A stretch of 64,000 bases of DNA from Gracilimonas sp965227785 (GCF_965227785.1 NZ_OZ245785.1:2604001-2668000); one strand, 5' to 3'; counted from the stretch's first letter, positions 40,602 to 49,418 are shown. Made by a program: numbers and translations. The notes: generated from the letters alone by a model not told the origin.

Positions 40602-42797
40602 ATGGGAAAAAATTTCAAGATCGATGCTCGTTTAATCTTACAGCTTGGTAGAGAGAGTATAAAAGATCATACTACAGCTTTGATAGAGCTTATTAAAAAT
40701 AGCTATGATGCTGATGCTAGTGTAGTAGAGGTTGATATTTTTAAAAAAGATGATCCAGCTTATATAAGAATAGCAGATAATGGGTTTGGCATGACAGAAA
40801 AAGAGGTTGAGGATAATTGGCTGACTATTGGTTATTCGGAAAAGAAAAAAAAGAAAAGAAGTCAAATTGGGAGAAGAAAGACAGGGGAAAAGGGTATTGG
40901 TAGAATCGCTGCGGATAGATTAGGATCAGTAATTCAATTACTTACAAAGTCAGAAAATGATACTACACAAGCGTTAGAAGTTAATTGGGACGATTTTGAT
41001 GTTGATGACAAAAAAATTACGGATATAGATTTAAAGGAAATACAAGATGCAAAAATTACTATACCAAAAGGTTCGAAAACTGGTACAGAGCTTATTATTA
41101 AAGGTTTGAGACACAATTGGGATGAAGATGATATTTATTCATTATATCAAGAGTTAACCTTTTTTACACCCTACAATAGAGATAAAAAAGGATTTTCTAT
41201 CATTCTTAATAATGATATTGATCCGAATTTTTCTAAAGCAGTTAAGTCAGCTATATATGATGTCGCTGAGATTGATCTTGAATTACACTACGATGGAAAT
41301 AAAACACTCGTGTATGAATTCAAAAACAAGATTAATGAGAAGAAAAATAAAACAGAAATTTTTGACTTAAATAATTTTATACAACGTACAGGAAGAGAGA
41401 TATCTGAACTTAATTGTGGTCCCTTAGAGTTAAAATTGTCGTTCTTTCCTAGAACCTCGTCTTTAGTAAAGGGAACGGGTTTTTCACTAAAAGATTTAAG
41501 GGACTTTTTAGATGATAATGCAGGAATTAAAATTTACAGAGATAATATTGCTGTAAAACCATACGGATTTCAAAACTCACAAATGGGTCAAGACTGGGTG
41601 GGATTAGATATTAGAAAAGCAAAAGATCCCGCTGGAGTAAGAAGAAAAACTTATAAAGTAAGTTCCAATCAAATAGTTGGTTCGTTATTTATTGGAAGAG
41701 ATGAAAACTCTGCTTTAAAAGACAGTGCGGCTAGAGAAGGGTTGGTTGAGAATGATGCCTTCTCTGATTTGAAAGAACTTGTAATTGGTTCTGTAACACT
41801 TCTCGAATCGTACAGGGTTGACTTAGTTAAAGAGAAAGAAGACAAAAAGAAAAAACAGTCTAAGAAATCTTCTGCTACATCATCTGTAGTTAATATTACT
41901 GCAAAGCTAAATAAAGTGAAAAATGATCTTTCAGAGATTAAAAAATATCTCGATTCTCATAAAGATTATAAAGGTAGTCCAGTAATTAATAGTATTAATG
42001 AAATTGAGGAAGTAAAGGAGGAAGCGGAAGAAACTATTGAGGATTTACTTGATGAAAAAAGAGTATTGGGTGCATTAGCTACACTTGGGATCTCATCTGC
42101 TGTATTTGGACATGAGACGGAAGGAGCGATTAATACTTTTAGAAGTTCTACAAAAATTGCCAGAAATAGCTTGAAGAAAAAAAGCCCTGACTTGGATAAA
42201 GCCATTCGTTACTTAGAAAGAGCGAGAGAGCAAGCAAAACTAATTTCAGGTTGGGGTGCATTTGCGTTAGCCAGAATAGAAAGGGATAAAAGGACAAAAA
42301 AGCTTATAAAGGTCAAACAGGTTGTTGAAAAAGTTCTAAATCAAGTTCACCCAGCTTTAAAGGCTTTAAATATAGAAGTCGAACAAGATATTACGGACTT
42401 GTACATTAAGACATATGTGATGGATATAGAATCCATTATTCTTAATCTCATTACGAATTCTTTCAATGCTGTTCCAAATTCAAAAAGGCCAAGAAAAATA
42501 AAAGTTCTAATCTATAAACAAATAAATGAAGAAAGTATAGATGGATTGACTATAGAGGTAGGTGACTCAGGTCCAGGTATTGCTGGTGAATATGTTGATA
42601 AAATATGGAATCCACTTTTTACTACAAAAGTTGGAAAAAAAGGTAGAGAAAGTGGTACCGGGTTAGGGCTAACTATTGTGAAGTCAATAGTTGATGAACT
42701 AAATGGTAGTGTTTCTGTAGAAAAAGACCCTAAATTAAAGGGAGCATTATTTAAAATTTGGATACCAACAAATGAAGAACATAGCATTAGTAAATGA
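40602..42797 (+). CDS. MutL/MORC-like GHKL ATPase fused to a histidine-kinase module
   Basis: There are 731 residues, no signal peptide or membrane helix. The N-terminal GHKL ATPase has Glu29/Asn33 in LIELIKNSYDAD, DNGFG at 59-63 and GEKGIGR at 95-101, as in the MutL, Hsp90 and MORC group. An S5-like segment follows with the conserved LKDSAAREGLVEND. A lysine-rich coiled coil (~425-490) leads to a dimerisation-type helix with His504 in AVFGHETEGAINTF, where a histidine kinase carries its phospho-acceptor. A second GHKL domain has Asn615/Asn619, DSGPG at 655-659 and GTGLG at 685-689. The next gene starts 26 bases before its stop. No sensor domain is seen, so the MutL-like half may be the sensor (inference). 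Confidence 0.85.
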   Translation: MGKNFKIDARLILQLGRESIKDHTTALIELIKNSYDADASVVEVDIFKKDDPAYIRIADNGFGMTEKEVEDNWLTIGYSEKKKKKRSQIGRRKTGEKGIGRIAADRLGSVIQLLTKSENDTTQALEVNWDDFDVDDKKITDIDLKEIQDAKITIPKGSKTGTELIIKGLRHNWDEDDIYSLYQELTFFTPYNRDKKGFSIILNNDIDPNFSKAVKSAIYDVAEIDLELHYDGNKTLVYEFKNKINEKKNKTEIFDLNNFIQRTGREISELNCGPLELKLSFFPRTSSLVKGTGFSLKDLRDFLDDNAGIKIYRDNIAVKPYGFQNSQMGQDWVGLDIRKAKDPAGVRRKTYKVSSNQIVGSLFIGRDENSALKDSAAREGLVENDAFSDLKELVIGSVTLLESYRVDLVKEKEDKKKKQSKKSSATSSVVNITAKLNKVKNDLSEIKKYLDSHKDYKGSPVINSINEIEEVKEEAEETIEDLLDEKRVLGALATLGISSAVFGHETEGAINTFRSSTKIARNSLKKKSPDLDKAIRYLERAREQAKLISGWGAFALARIERDKRTKKLIKVKQVVEKVLNQVHPALKALNIEVEQDITDLYIKTYVMDIESIILNLITNSFNAVPNSKRPRKIKVLIYKQINEESIDGLTIEVGDSGPGIAGEYVDKIWNPLFTTKVGKKGRESGTGLGLTIVKSIVDELNGSVSVEKDPKLKGALFKIWIPTNEEHSISK

Positions 42798-43425
42798 TCG
42801 TGAAGACCAACGAGAGACACTCGCAGATTTAATGCGACTTGGCCTTGAAAATGAAGAGTGGACTATTATTGATATAGAACCATTTAGAAATGTCAATAAG
42901 TATGCAAGTTGGGTATTAGAAGAACAGGTTACCGTATTAATTTTAGATGAAAGGTTAGACGAGGCAGCTTTGTCTGATGGAAGTAATGTAGACTATAGAG
43001 GACATGATGTTGCTGAGTTACTAACTGAAAGCCACAAAGACCTTCCAATATTTTCTTTAACAAATTACAAAGATGATAAAGGACTAAAAGAGTCACTTAG
43101 TCATTTTCATTTTATTATCGATATAAGAAACTTTGAGGAGGATTTGGATAATCATCTAAATAATATTAAAAAACAGGGAGATGATTTTTATTCGAGAAAT
43201 AAAAAAAGACTATCAAGATTAAGTCAATTAGCAGAAAAGGTCGCAGTGGGAAATTTTTCAAATAAGGATTTAGAAGAATTAAAAGCCTTACAAACTTTGT
43301 TATCTATACCTCATCTTCCATTAGTTGACATAAGTAGAGAAGATATTATTAGAAGGCTTGAAAATATTAATAAACAGATTGAGGGATTGATCGATAAAGC
43401 AGAAAAAGAAATGGGGGGAGATTAG
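42772..43425 (+). CDS. Atypical response-regulator receiver protein without DNA-binding domain
   Basis: There are 217 residues. Residues 1-~135 follow the receiver fold: Asn8-Asp9 for the acidic pair, phospho-acceptor Asp59 in VLILDERLDE, and Thr97 in LPIFSLTNY. The invariant Lys of strand 5 is replaced: the aligned FIIDIRNF has Asp117. The C-terminal ~80 residues are helical (LSRLSQLAEKVAVGNFSN, then IIRRLENINKQIEGL) and carry no recognisable output domain. It overlaps the kinase gene by 26 bases and precedes the HNH gene by 6, so it probably relays a signal from His504 of the kinase to the nuclease or methyltransferase (inference). Confidence 0.75.
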   Translation: MKNIALVNDREDQRETLADLMRLGLENEEWTIIDIEPFRNVNKYASWVLEEQVTVLILDERLDEAALSDGSNVDYRGHDVAELLTESHKDLPIFSLTNYKDDKGLKESLSHFHFIIDIRNFEEDLDNHLNNIKKQGDDFYSRNKKRLSRLSQLAEKVAVGNFSNKDLEELKALQTLLSIPHLPLVDISREDIIRRLENINKQIEGLIDKAEKEMGGD

Positions 43426-43431
43426 TATTCA

Positions 43432-44082
43432 ATGGAATGGTTTAGAATACCAAAAGAAAAAGCAGAGCAGCCCAAAAGTGGATCATATAAAAAATGGAAA
43501 GAAAGGATAGCAAAAGAGGGTAAGCATCAGTGTGTTTACTGTTGTATTCACGAAGCGCAATTTGGAGGTATAAGAAACTTCCATGTAGAACACTTCAGAC
43601 CGAAGTCTATATCACGTTTTAGCAAGCTCGAAAACGACATTACAAATCTTTATTATTCATGTTCAATATGTAATTGTTTTAAAGGAGATGATTGGCCAAA
43701 TGATCCAGTAGAAGACAATGCCGAGGCAATTTTTTATATAGATCCTTCGCAAAAGTCCTATAAGGAAGTGTTCGACATTTCAAAGAAATATAAAGTTGAA
43801 GCTAAGCATTTATCTGGCAAGTACATGATAGAGAAGGTTTTTTTGAATAGGCCTCAGCTTATTCAGGAAAGAAAAACATACATAGGAATAAAAAAACTAG
43901 AGAATAATGTTCAAGTTTTGTCAAAATATTTTGACCGGATACTCAACTCTGAATCAATTGAGGAAAGTGTAAAAAGGGATCTCTTAAAATCAGCTAAGAA
44001 TTTAATGCATGATTCGATTTCAACACTTACAAAAATTACTAAGACAAGACCATATATTTCTTCTGACATAAAAAGAAAATGA
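43432..44082 (+). CDS. HNH endonuclease
   Basis: There are 216 residues. The HNH/treble-clef region spans residues 34-84: Cys34 and Cys37 (CVYC), HVEHFRPKS with Glu53 and His54, Asn72 in NLYYSC, then Cys77-x2-Cys80 and NCFKGD. The CxxC...EHFRPKS...CxxCNxxKG pattern is close to the HNH nucleases of retron-associated and Septu (PtuB-like) systems. The C-terminal ~120 residues are mostly helical with no recognisable domain. The methyltransferase start overlaps its stop by four bases (ATGA), which ties it to that partner as the likely cutting subunit of a restriction system; not proven. Confidence 0.85.
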   Translation: MEWFRIPKEKAEQPKSGSYKKWKERIAKEGKHQCVYCCIHEAQFGGIRNFHVEHFRPKSISRFSKLENDITNLYYSCSICNCFKGDDWPNDPVEDNAEAIFYIDPSQKSYKEVFDISKKYKVEAKHLSGKYMIEKVFLNRPQLIQERKTYIGIKKLENNVQVLSKYFDRILNSESIEESVKRDLLKSAKNLMHDSISTLTKITKTRPYISSDIKRK

Positions 44083-45719
44083 GCTCAAAGAAAGCTACAG
44101 GTGCATATTATACACCAGAAATTTTAGCTGATTTCTTGGTATCCCACTTAATTGAGAAATATCTATCTAATGGAGAGAGACTAAAAATACTTGAACCAAG
44201 CGTAGGAGATGGAAGGTTTCTAAAACCAATAACTGAGAAAGACTACTTGAATAATTATAAATTTGTTCAAGTAGATATTGTAGAGAAAAATGTACTTGAG
44301 TTGCAAAAGGCAACAGAGATTTTAAAAACTACCACCTGTAGTAATTTCCGTTATAATTCTTACTGTGGCGATTTTTTGGATTTTACTGGAAAGAAGTATG
44401 ATTTGATAATAGGAAATCCTCCATATATCAATAAAAGGCATCTCTCGAAGGATCAAATTGATAAATGCAAAAAGTTAGAAGAACTGTACATACACGAATA
44501 TGGAGAGACAAAAAACATTTGGCCTGCTTTTATCTTCAAATCTATTCAACATTTAAGGAAAGATGGTATAATTTGCTTAATCCTGCCATCTGAATTATTG
44601 CAGGTAAAATACACAAAAAAGATTAGGGAATACTTGTTAGAAGAATTTGAGCGGATAGAAATATTTGCTTTTAATGAGCTAATATTTAAAAACGAAAAGG
44701 GAGGCTTGATAGAGCAAGATGTTGTAGTTTTTATTGGAATTAAAAGACATAAAAACAAAAAAGAAAAAGGTGTCTCTTTTTATCAAGTAGAACAACTTAA
44801 GGATCTTGAAATTCCAGGATATGTAGAAAAGAACAGCAACATACATAGGTCAAAGCTTGACAAATGGACCAATTATATTTTGGAGGATAGTGAGTTAGAT
44901 TTTATTCAATCTAAAGTTGAAGAGCTTAATCTTAAGCCGATAAAATATTACTGTGAAAAGGCTGAAGTTGGAATCGTGACAGCAGCTAATAAATTTTTTA
45001 TCGTTAATAATACTAGAATAAAAAAGTATTCTATAAAGGAATATGCCAAGCCAATAATTTCAAGAGGCTCTTTCATTAAAGATAAACTAGTTCTACAGAA
45101 TAAAGATATTGAAAAATTGAATGAATTAGATAAGCCAGTCAATTTTCTAGATCTAAATATCAATGGAAAAGAGTTAAGTCATGCAATTTGTCATTATATA
45201 AAAATTGGAGAAAGAGCAGGTTTGTCGAACAGGTATAAAATGAAAAGGAGAGAGAAATGGTATAAAGTCCCTTATATTTGGTCTCCTGATGGTGTATTCG
45301 TAAAAAGGAGTCATCTATTTCCAAGAATAGTAATAAATCAGACTGATTCATTATTTACGGATTCGTTTTATAGAATAAAAATGAAAGAGGATTATGAGAT
45401 AAAAGACTTAGCCTTTTCTTTTTATAATTCGCTCTCTTATATACTAGCAGAGTTGGAAGGGAGATATTATGGAGGAGGTGTATTAGAGTTAACACCTAAT
45501 GAATTTAAGAATAGCATGATTCCTTATGTTAGTAACGTAAGCAAAAGCCATTTACGTAAATTAAATAAACTACTTAGTGAGAATTCTGGGCCAGAAGAAA
45601 TATTAAACTTTACGGACTCGATAATTTTGAATTCATTCACCAATATAGAGCTAGAGAAACTAAGATCTATAAGGAAAAAACTTGTAGCAAGAAGACTTAA
45701 GAAAGAAAGGTTAAGCTAG
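44079..45719 (+). CDS. Adenine-N6 DNA methyltransferase (Eco57I/TaqI-like)
   Basis: There are 546 residues. Motif X is GAYYTPEILADFLVSHLI (residues 8-25), motif I is LEPSVGDGRF (38-47, SAM binding), and the catalytic motif IV is NPPY at 113-116. The region after residue ~250 is typical of the target-recognition half of TaqI/Eco57I-class enzymes (GIVTAANKFFIVNNT, IVINQTDSLFTDSF, YYGGGVLELTPNEFKN). It is a stand-alone N6-adenine methyltransferase with its own specificity domain. No separate specificity gene is present. Together with the HNH gene it forms a plausible restriction-modification pair; the other two genes may control it. Confidence 0.9.
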   Translation: MSSKKATGAYYTPEILADFLVSHLIEKYLSNGERLKILEPSVGDGRFLKPITEKDYLNNYKFVQVDIVEKNVLELQKATEILKTTTCSNFRYNSYCGDFLDFTGKKYDLIIGNPPYINKRHLSKDQIDKCKKLEELYIHEYGETKNIWPAFIFKSIQHLRKDGIICLILPSELLQVKYTKKIREYLLEEFERIEIFAFNELIFKNEKGGLIEQDVVVFIGIKRHKNKKEKGVSFYQVEQLKDLEIPGYVEKNSNIHRSKLDKWTNYILEDSELDFIQSKVEELNLKPIKYYCEKAEVGIVTAANKFFIVNNTRIKKYSIKEYAKPIISRGSFIKDKLVLQNKDIEKLNELDKPVNFLDLNINGKELSHAICHYIKIGERAGLSNRYKMKRREKWYKVPYIWSPDGVFVKRSHLFPRIVINQTDSLFTDSFYRIKMKEDYEIKDLAFSFYNSLSYILAELEGRYYGGGVLELTPNEFKNSMIPYVSNVSKSHLRKLNKLLSENSGPEEILNFTDSIILNSFTNIELEKLRSIRKKLVARRLKKERLS

Positions 45720-45778
45720 TTTATATATAATGAACTATTTTCTTTAGATGATAAACGCTTCACCCGCTTTGGTTTATG

Positions 45779-46267
45779 TTACAGGTCCCGCTTCATATTA
45801 AAAACCTCAGTATGAAAGCCGTCACTCCGTCTCATTTTCAGGGAAATGGTCATCTCTGTATCTGATTTCTTCTCGAAGGTGAGACCTTTAAGCTCAATTT
45901 TGTCTTTACTGTAGCTGATCATTTCAAAGGTGAGCATATCATCCTTTTCTTCCCAGCCTGTTAAATCAGGATTGAAGTGTTTGAGTCGTAGTCCGTTTTC
46001 ATCCAACAGCAAAAATTCATAGAAATTCAATTCACCTTCGGCATTGATATGTCGGTACATGCCCATCATGACACCATTCACCGGTTCTGCCCAGGTTTCA
46101 TGGGAGATTCCTCCAAATCCATCTCCGGTCCATGAGCCCACCAGCCATCTAAAATCTTCCATATCAAATTTGTTTTCAGAAGGAACTTCGGTTGGTTGGG
46201 CTTTATAAGAATCAGATAGTGAAAAGCTTCCGATTAGTAGCGCGAGAAGTGTAATGAGTTTATTCAT
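45779..46267 (-). CDS. DUF6265-type exported protein
   Basis: There are 162 residues with an N-terminal signal (LITLLALLIGSFSLSDSYKA). The core FRWLVGSWTGDGFGG...HETWAEPVNGVMMGMYRHI resembles DUF6265, a lipocalin-like beta-barrel family in which a WLxGSW motif is followed by a W-E-P-x-GG segment. Ligand and function unknown. It converges on the methyltransferase of the cassette and marks the return to host-like base composition. There is an RBS-like AAAGGA before the start on the minus strand. Confidence 0.72.
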   Translation of the reverse strand: MNKLITLLALLIGSFSLSDSYKAQPTEVPSENKFDMEDFRWLVGSWTGDGFGGISHETWAEPVNGVMMGMYRHINAEGELNFYEFLLLDENGLRLKHFNPDLTGWEEKDDMLTFEMISYSKDKIELKGLTFEKKSDTEMTISLKMRRSDGFHTEVFNMKRDL

Positions 46268-46430
46268 AGTGGTTCCTTTGTAATGATGGGTTACCTGTAT
46301 AACAATCGGGATACAGGAAAGGGGACATTACTATTTTTGTCCTAAAAATCTAACACCCCATCAAATATTATGCATCAAAGATGAAAATTCGTTATTTACG
46401 GCAAACCCAATTTTAGCCTAAATCAAACCC

Positions 46431-48479
46431 ATGAGTAAGAAAGGATTTACCCCGTTTGTTTCTGCGGAAGATGACCTTCCCCAAATTACCGTCAAAGCCG
46501 TTGTGCTTGGATTTATATTATCAGCAATTCTGGCCGGTGCCAATGCTTATTTGGGCCTGAAAGTAGGGATGACGGTGTCTGCTTCTATTCCCGCCGCCGT
46601 AATTTCGATGGCTGTGTTGAAGCTGTTCAAAGAGTCAAACATCCTTGAAAACAACATTGTGCAAACGGCTGCATCGGCGGGGGAATCGCTGGCAGCAGGG
46701 GTTATTTTTACACTCCCGGCGCTGATTTTACTTAAATACTGGCTGGATTTTCCTTTCATGGAAACAGCAGCTATCGCGATGTTTGGGGGTATTTTGGGAG
46801 TCTTGTTTACCATCCCCCTGCGCAGGGCTTTAATTGTTGAAAGTGAGCTCCAGTTTCCGGAAGGGGTGGCAACGGGTGAGGTTCTGAAAGCAGGAACCGA
46901 AGGCGGAGCCGGTATCAAAACGATTATACAAGCGGGTATTGCAGCTGCTTTGTTTAAGCTTAGTCAGACAGGATTAAAGGTTTTTGCAGGTTCTGTAGGA
47001 GGTTCGGTCAAGGCTGGAAAGTCTATTTTTGGGATGGGAGCTGATTTATCGGTGGCTCTGTTAGCCGTAGGATATATCGTTGGACTGAATATCGCTGTAC
47101 TGATATTTGTGGGAGGCTTGATTTCATGGTTGTTTGGAATTCCGATTTACATGGCGGTTACAAGTCCGGAAGAGATTTCAGCTATCGTGGGCGCTGCTGA
47201 AGGCTATGATGCCGCTCTTGCTATCTGGAGTCAGAAAATTCGGTACCTGGGTGTGGGTGCTATGGTTGTTGGTGGCGTATGGGCTCTTATTTCTCTGGCG
47301 AAGCCACTGGTGGATGGAATTAAATCATCCATGGCCGCAGTGAAGGAGTTGAAGAACAATGGTAGCGGAAATATCCCCCGTACAGAACTCGATACACCGA
47401 TCAACATTGTTATATGGGGGATTTTAGGATTATCTATCCCGATTTTTATTGTGTTTATGTACGTGATTGATATCGAGCACCTGGCCGTGAGTGGCGGAGC
47501 ATATTGGACAGCTATCACATTCGGGGTTGTGTTTTCACTGTTTGCAGGATTTTTGTTTTCATCAGTTGCCGGATATATGGCCGGTTTGGTTGGATCGTCC
47601 AATAACCCAATTTCAGGGGTGACTATTGCTACGGTGCTGGCAACTTCGCTTTGTTTGCTGGCTATTCTGGGAAGTCAGGTTGACTTCACCGCCGATATGG
47701 AAAAAGCAACCACGGCTGCAGCCGCAGCTATTATAGTAGGAGCCATGATCGCTTGTGCTGCTGCCCTTGCGGGGGATAATCTACAGGATTTAAAAGCCGG
47801 TCAGCTGGTAGGAGCTACTCCTTACAAACAGCAGATCATGCAGGTCGTGGGTGTGGTAGCAGCTGCTTTGGTGATTGCACCCATTCTCAGTCTTTTATTT
47901 AATGCCTATGGTTTGGGCGGCGTTTTTCCGCGAGAAGGAATGAATCCCGAAGAAATGCTAACGGCTCCACAGGCAACGCTCATGCAGTCGGTAGCCGAAG
48001 GGGTATTTGCGCGAAACCTGGAATGGGGTATGATCATAATTGGAGGCCTGATCGCTGTTGCAATCATAATCCTGGATCAAATTCTGAAACGAAAAGGGTC
48101 GGAATTCAGAACCCCGGTTTTGGCTGTAGCAGTTGGAATTTATCTGCCGGTAGAGTTATCGGTTCCTATTTTCTTAGGAGGAATGATTGCCTGGACAGCT
48201 GCCCGCTTTGTGAGAAATCGTGCTATTGAAAACGGGGAAAGCCCAGAAGAGGCAGAGACTACAGCCGAGCGTAAAGGCTTGTTGTTTTCATCAGGGTTGA
48301 TAACAGGTGAGGCTTTGATTGGAATCATTCTGGCTATCCCGTTTGCTTTATTTGAAAGTACAGACGCCCTGCGCATAATGCCAGAGGGTTTGGGCTGGCT
48401 CACAGATCTGTTGGGTGTAGGAGCGGCTATCTGCTTTATGATCTGGTTGTATAAAGTGGCTGTCAAAAAAGGAGAATAG
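46431..48479 (+). CDS. OPT-family oligopeptide transporter
   Basis: There are 682 residues with ~16 predicted membrane helices. The N-terminal motif ITVKAVVLGFILSAILAGANAYLGLKVG and ASIPAAVISMAVLK are characteristic of the bacterial OPT (EspB/YSL-like) branch. NNPISG near residue 390 and DLKAGQLVGATPYKQQ near 455 are further conserved loops. OPT members carry oligopeptides or metal-siderophore complexes by proton symport; substrate not determined. It stands alone between a divergent DUF6265 gene and the convergent murI. Confidence 0.92.
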   Translation: MSKKGFTPFVSAEDDLPQITVKAVVLGFILSAILAGANAYLGLKVGMTVSASIPAAVISMAVLKLFKESNILENNIVQTAASAGESLAAGVIFTLPALILLKYWLDFPFMETAAIAMFGGILGVLFTIPLRRALIVESELQFPEGVATGEVLKAGTEGGAGIKTIIQAGIAAALFKLSQTGLKVFAGSVGGSVKAGKSIFGMGADLSVALLAVGYIVGLNIAVLIFVGGLISWLFGIPIYMAVTSPEEISAIVGAAEGYDAALAIWSQKIRYLGVGAMVVGGVWALISLAKPLVDGIKSSMAAVKELKNNGSGNIPRTELDTPINIVIWGILGLSIPIFIVFMYVIDIEHLAVSGGAYWTAITFGVVFSLFAGFLFSSVAGYMAGLVGSSNNPISGVTIATVLATSLCLLAILGSQVDFTADMEKATTAAAAAIIVGAMIACAAALAGDNLQDLKAGQLVGATPYKQQIMQVVGVVAAALVIAPILSLLFNAYGLGGVFPREGMNPEEMLTAPQATLMQSVAEGVFARNLEWGMIIIGGLIAVAIIILDQILKRKGSEFRTPVLAVAVGIYLPVELSVPIFLGGMIAWTAARFVRNRAIENGESPEEAETTAERKGLLFSSGLITGEALIGIILAIPFALFESTDALRIMPEGLGWLTDLLGVGAAICFMIWLYKVAVKKGE

Positions 48480-48487
48480 CAATAAGC

Positions 48488-48524
48488 AATCAGCTGTCAG
48501 TTTTTCTATCCAAAACTGACAGCT
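48488..48524. repeat. Palindrome at the OPT/murI junction (AGCTGTCAG family)
   Basis: AGCTGTCAGTTTT (48492-48504) and AAAACTGACAGCT (48512-48524) pair exactly over a seven-base loop. The T-rich left arm edge and position between two stops suggest a bidirectional terminator. Its AATCAGCTGTCAG word recurs inside the methyltransferase gene at 37437-37449. Confidence 0.8.
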
Positions 48525-48526
48525 TC

Positions 48527-49336
48527 TTATCCCAAATTTACAACTTCAACGCCATTTAGGCTGCGGCCTAAAAACCGCTCGGCCAGTTCATGAAAGCGCT
48601 GAGGGCGGTCACTTACGTAGCACCGGAAGTCTCCACCGGATTCATTCAGCAAACCCAATTCATCAAGCTTACCTTTAGCAGATTCTGCAATTGATTCAGC
48701 TGAGTCAATAATTTCGACTTGTTGATCTTTGAGTACTTTGGGGATTACATCTTTAAAAAGAGGATAATGTGTACACCCTAAAATAAGAGATTGGATTCCG
48801 CTTCCCTCAAAATGATCCAGGTAGTGATGTAAAGTCCGGATGGCCACGTCATTATCAATCCATCCTTCTTCGGCTAAAGGAACTAAAATAGGACAGGCCT
48901 GTTGAGTTACGGTTATCGCAGGATCATAAGCATGAATGGACTCGGAATAGGCTTGCGAATTAACGGTGGCTAAAGTGCCAATTACCCCGACATGATTATG
49001 GTTTGGAAGGTTCACCGCATTTTTGGTTCCGGCAGTTATAACATCAAGAACCGGGATGTCTCCGGCGGCTTGAATAATTTCTTCCTTGGCTGAGGCCGAA
49101 ACGGTATTGCAGGCAATGAGAATCATCTTGACCCCCTGCTTTAATAAGAAGTTGGTGATTTGAAGAGCGTAAGAACGTACTGTTTCCTCTGACTTGATAC
49201 CGTACGGAACTCTCGCCGTATCGCCGAAATAAATGATATCTTCCTTTGGTAATGCATCAATGACAGCCTTGGCTACTGTAAGTCCGCCAATACCTGAGTC
49301 GAAAATTCCTATGGGTGCGTTCTTTAAATCTTGCAA
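48527..49336 (-). CDS. murI: Glutamate racemase
   Basis: Makes D-glutamate for peptidoglycan. The 269 residues match the family. IGIFDSGIGGLTVAKAV is at the N-terminus, YFGDTARVPYG follows, and the two catalytic cysteines are in LIACNTVSA (~residue 75) and LGCTHYPLF (~190). It converges on the OPT transporter and is divergent from the TonB receptor, with ~80 bases between starts. Confidence 0.97.
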   Translation of the reverse strand: MQDLKNAPIGIFDSGIGGLTVAKAVIDALPKEDIIYFGDTARVPYGIKSEETVRSYALQITNFLLKQGVKMILIACNTVSASAKEEIIQAAGDIPVLDVITAGTKNAVNLPNHNHVGVIGTLATVNSQAYSESIHAYDPAITVTQQACPILVPLAEEGWIDNDVAIRTLHHYLDHFEGSGIQSLILGCTHYPLFKDVIPKVLKDQQVEIIDSAESIAESAKGKLDELGLLNESGGDFRCYVSDRPQRFHELAERFLGRSLNGVEVVNLG

Positions 49337-49418
49337 ATGAGTAACCGGTGGTGAATTATTTGTTGTCAGAAGGTATTCAATTCTTAAATCTTAATACAAG
49401 GCTTTGTAATTTGTTCCT

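Noticed and set aside
40602..43425. Assignment of the kinase/receiver pair to Detocs
   Set aside because: Detocs has a kinase, a receiver and a nucleotide-cleaving or other effector linked to a receiver; here the kinase carries a MutL-like domain and the partners are an HNH nuclease and a methyltransferase.
40575..45760. Flanking direct repeats of the cassette (TTTTCTTTTAG... left, TTTTCTTTAGATGATAA right)
   Set aside because: The similarity is short, gapped and A+T-rich, easily chance; no integrase is near.
46294..46317. CCTGTAT/ATACAGG stem in the DUF6265/OPT divergent gap
   Set aside because: Seven base pairs with a ten-base loop, no second copy and no known operator match.
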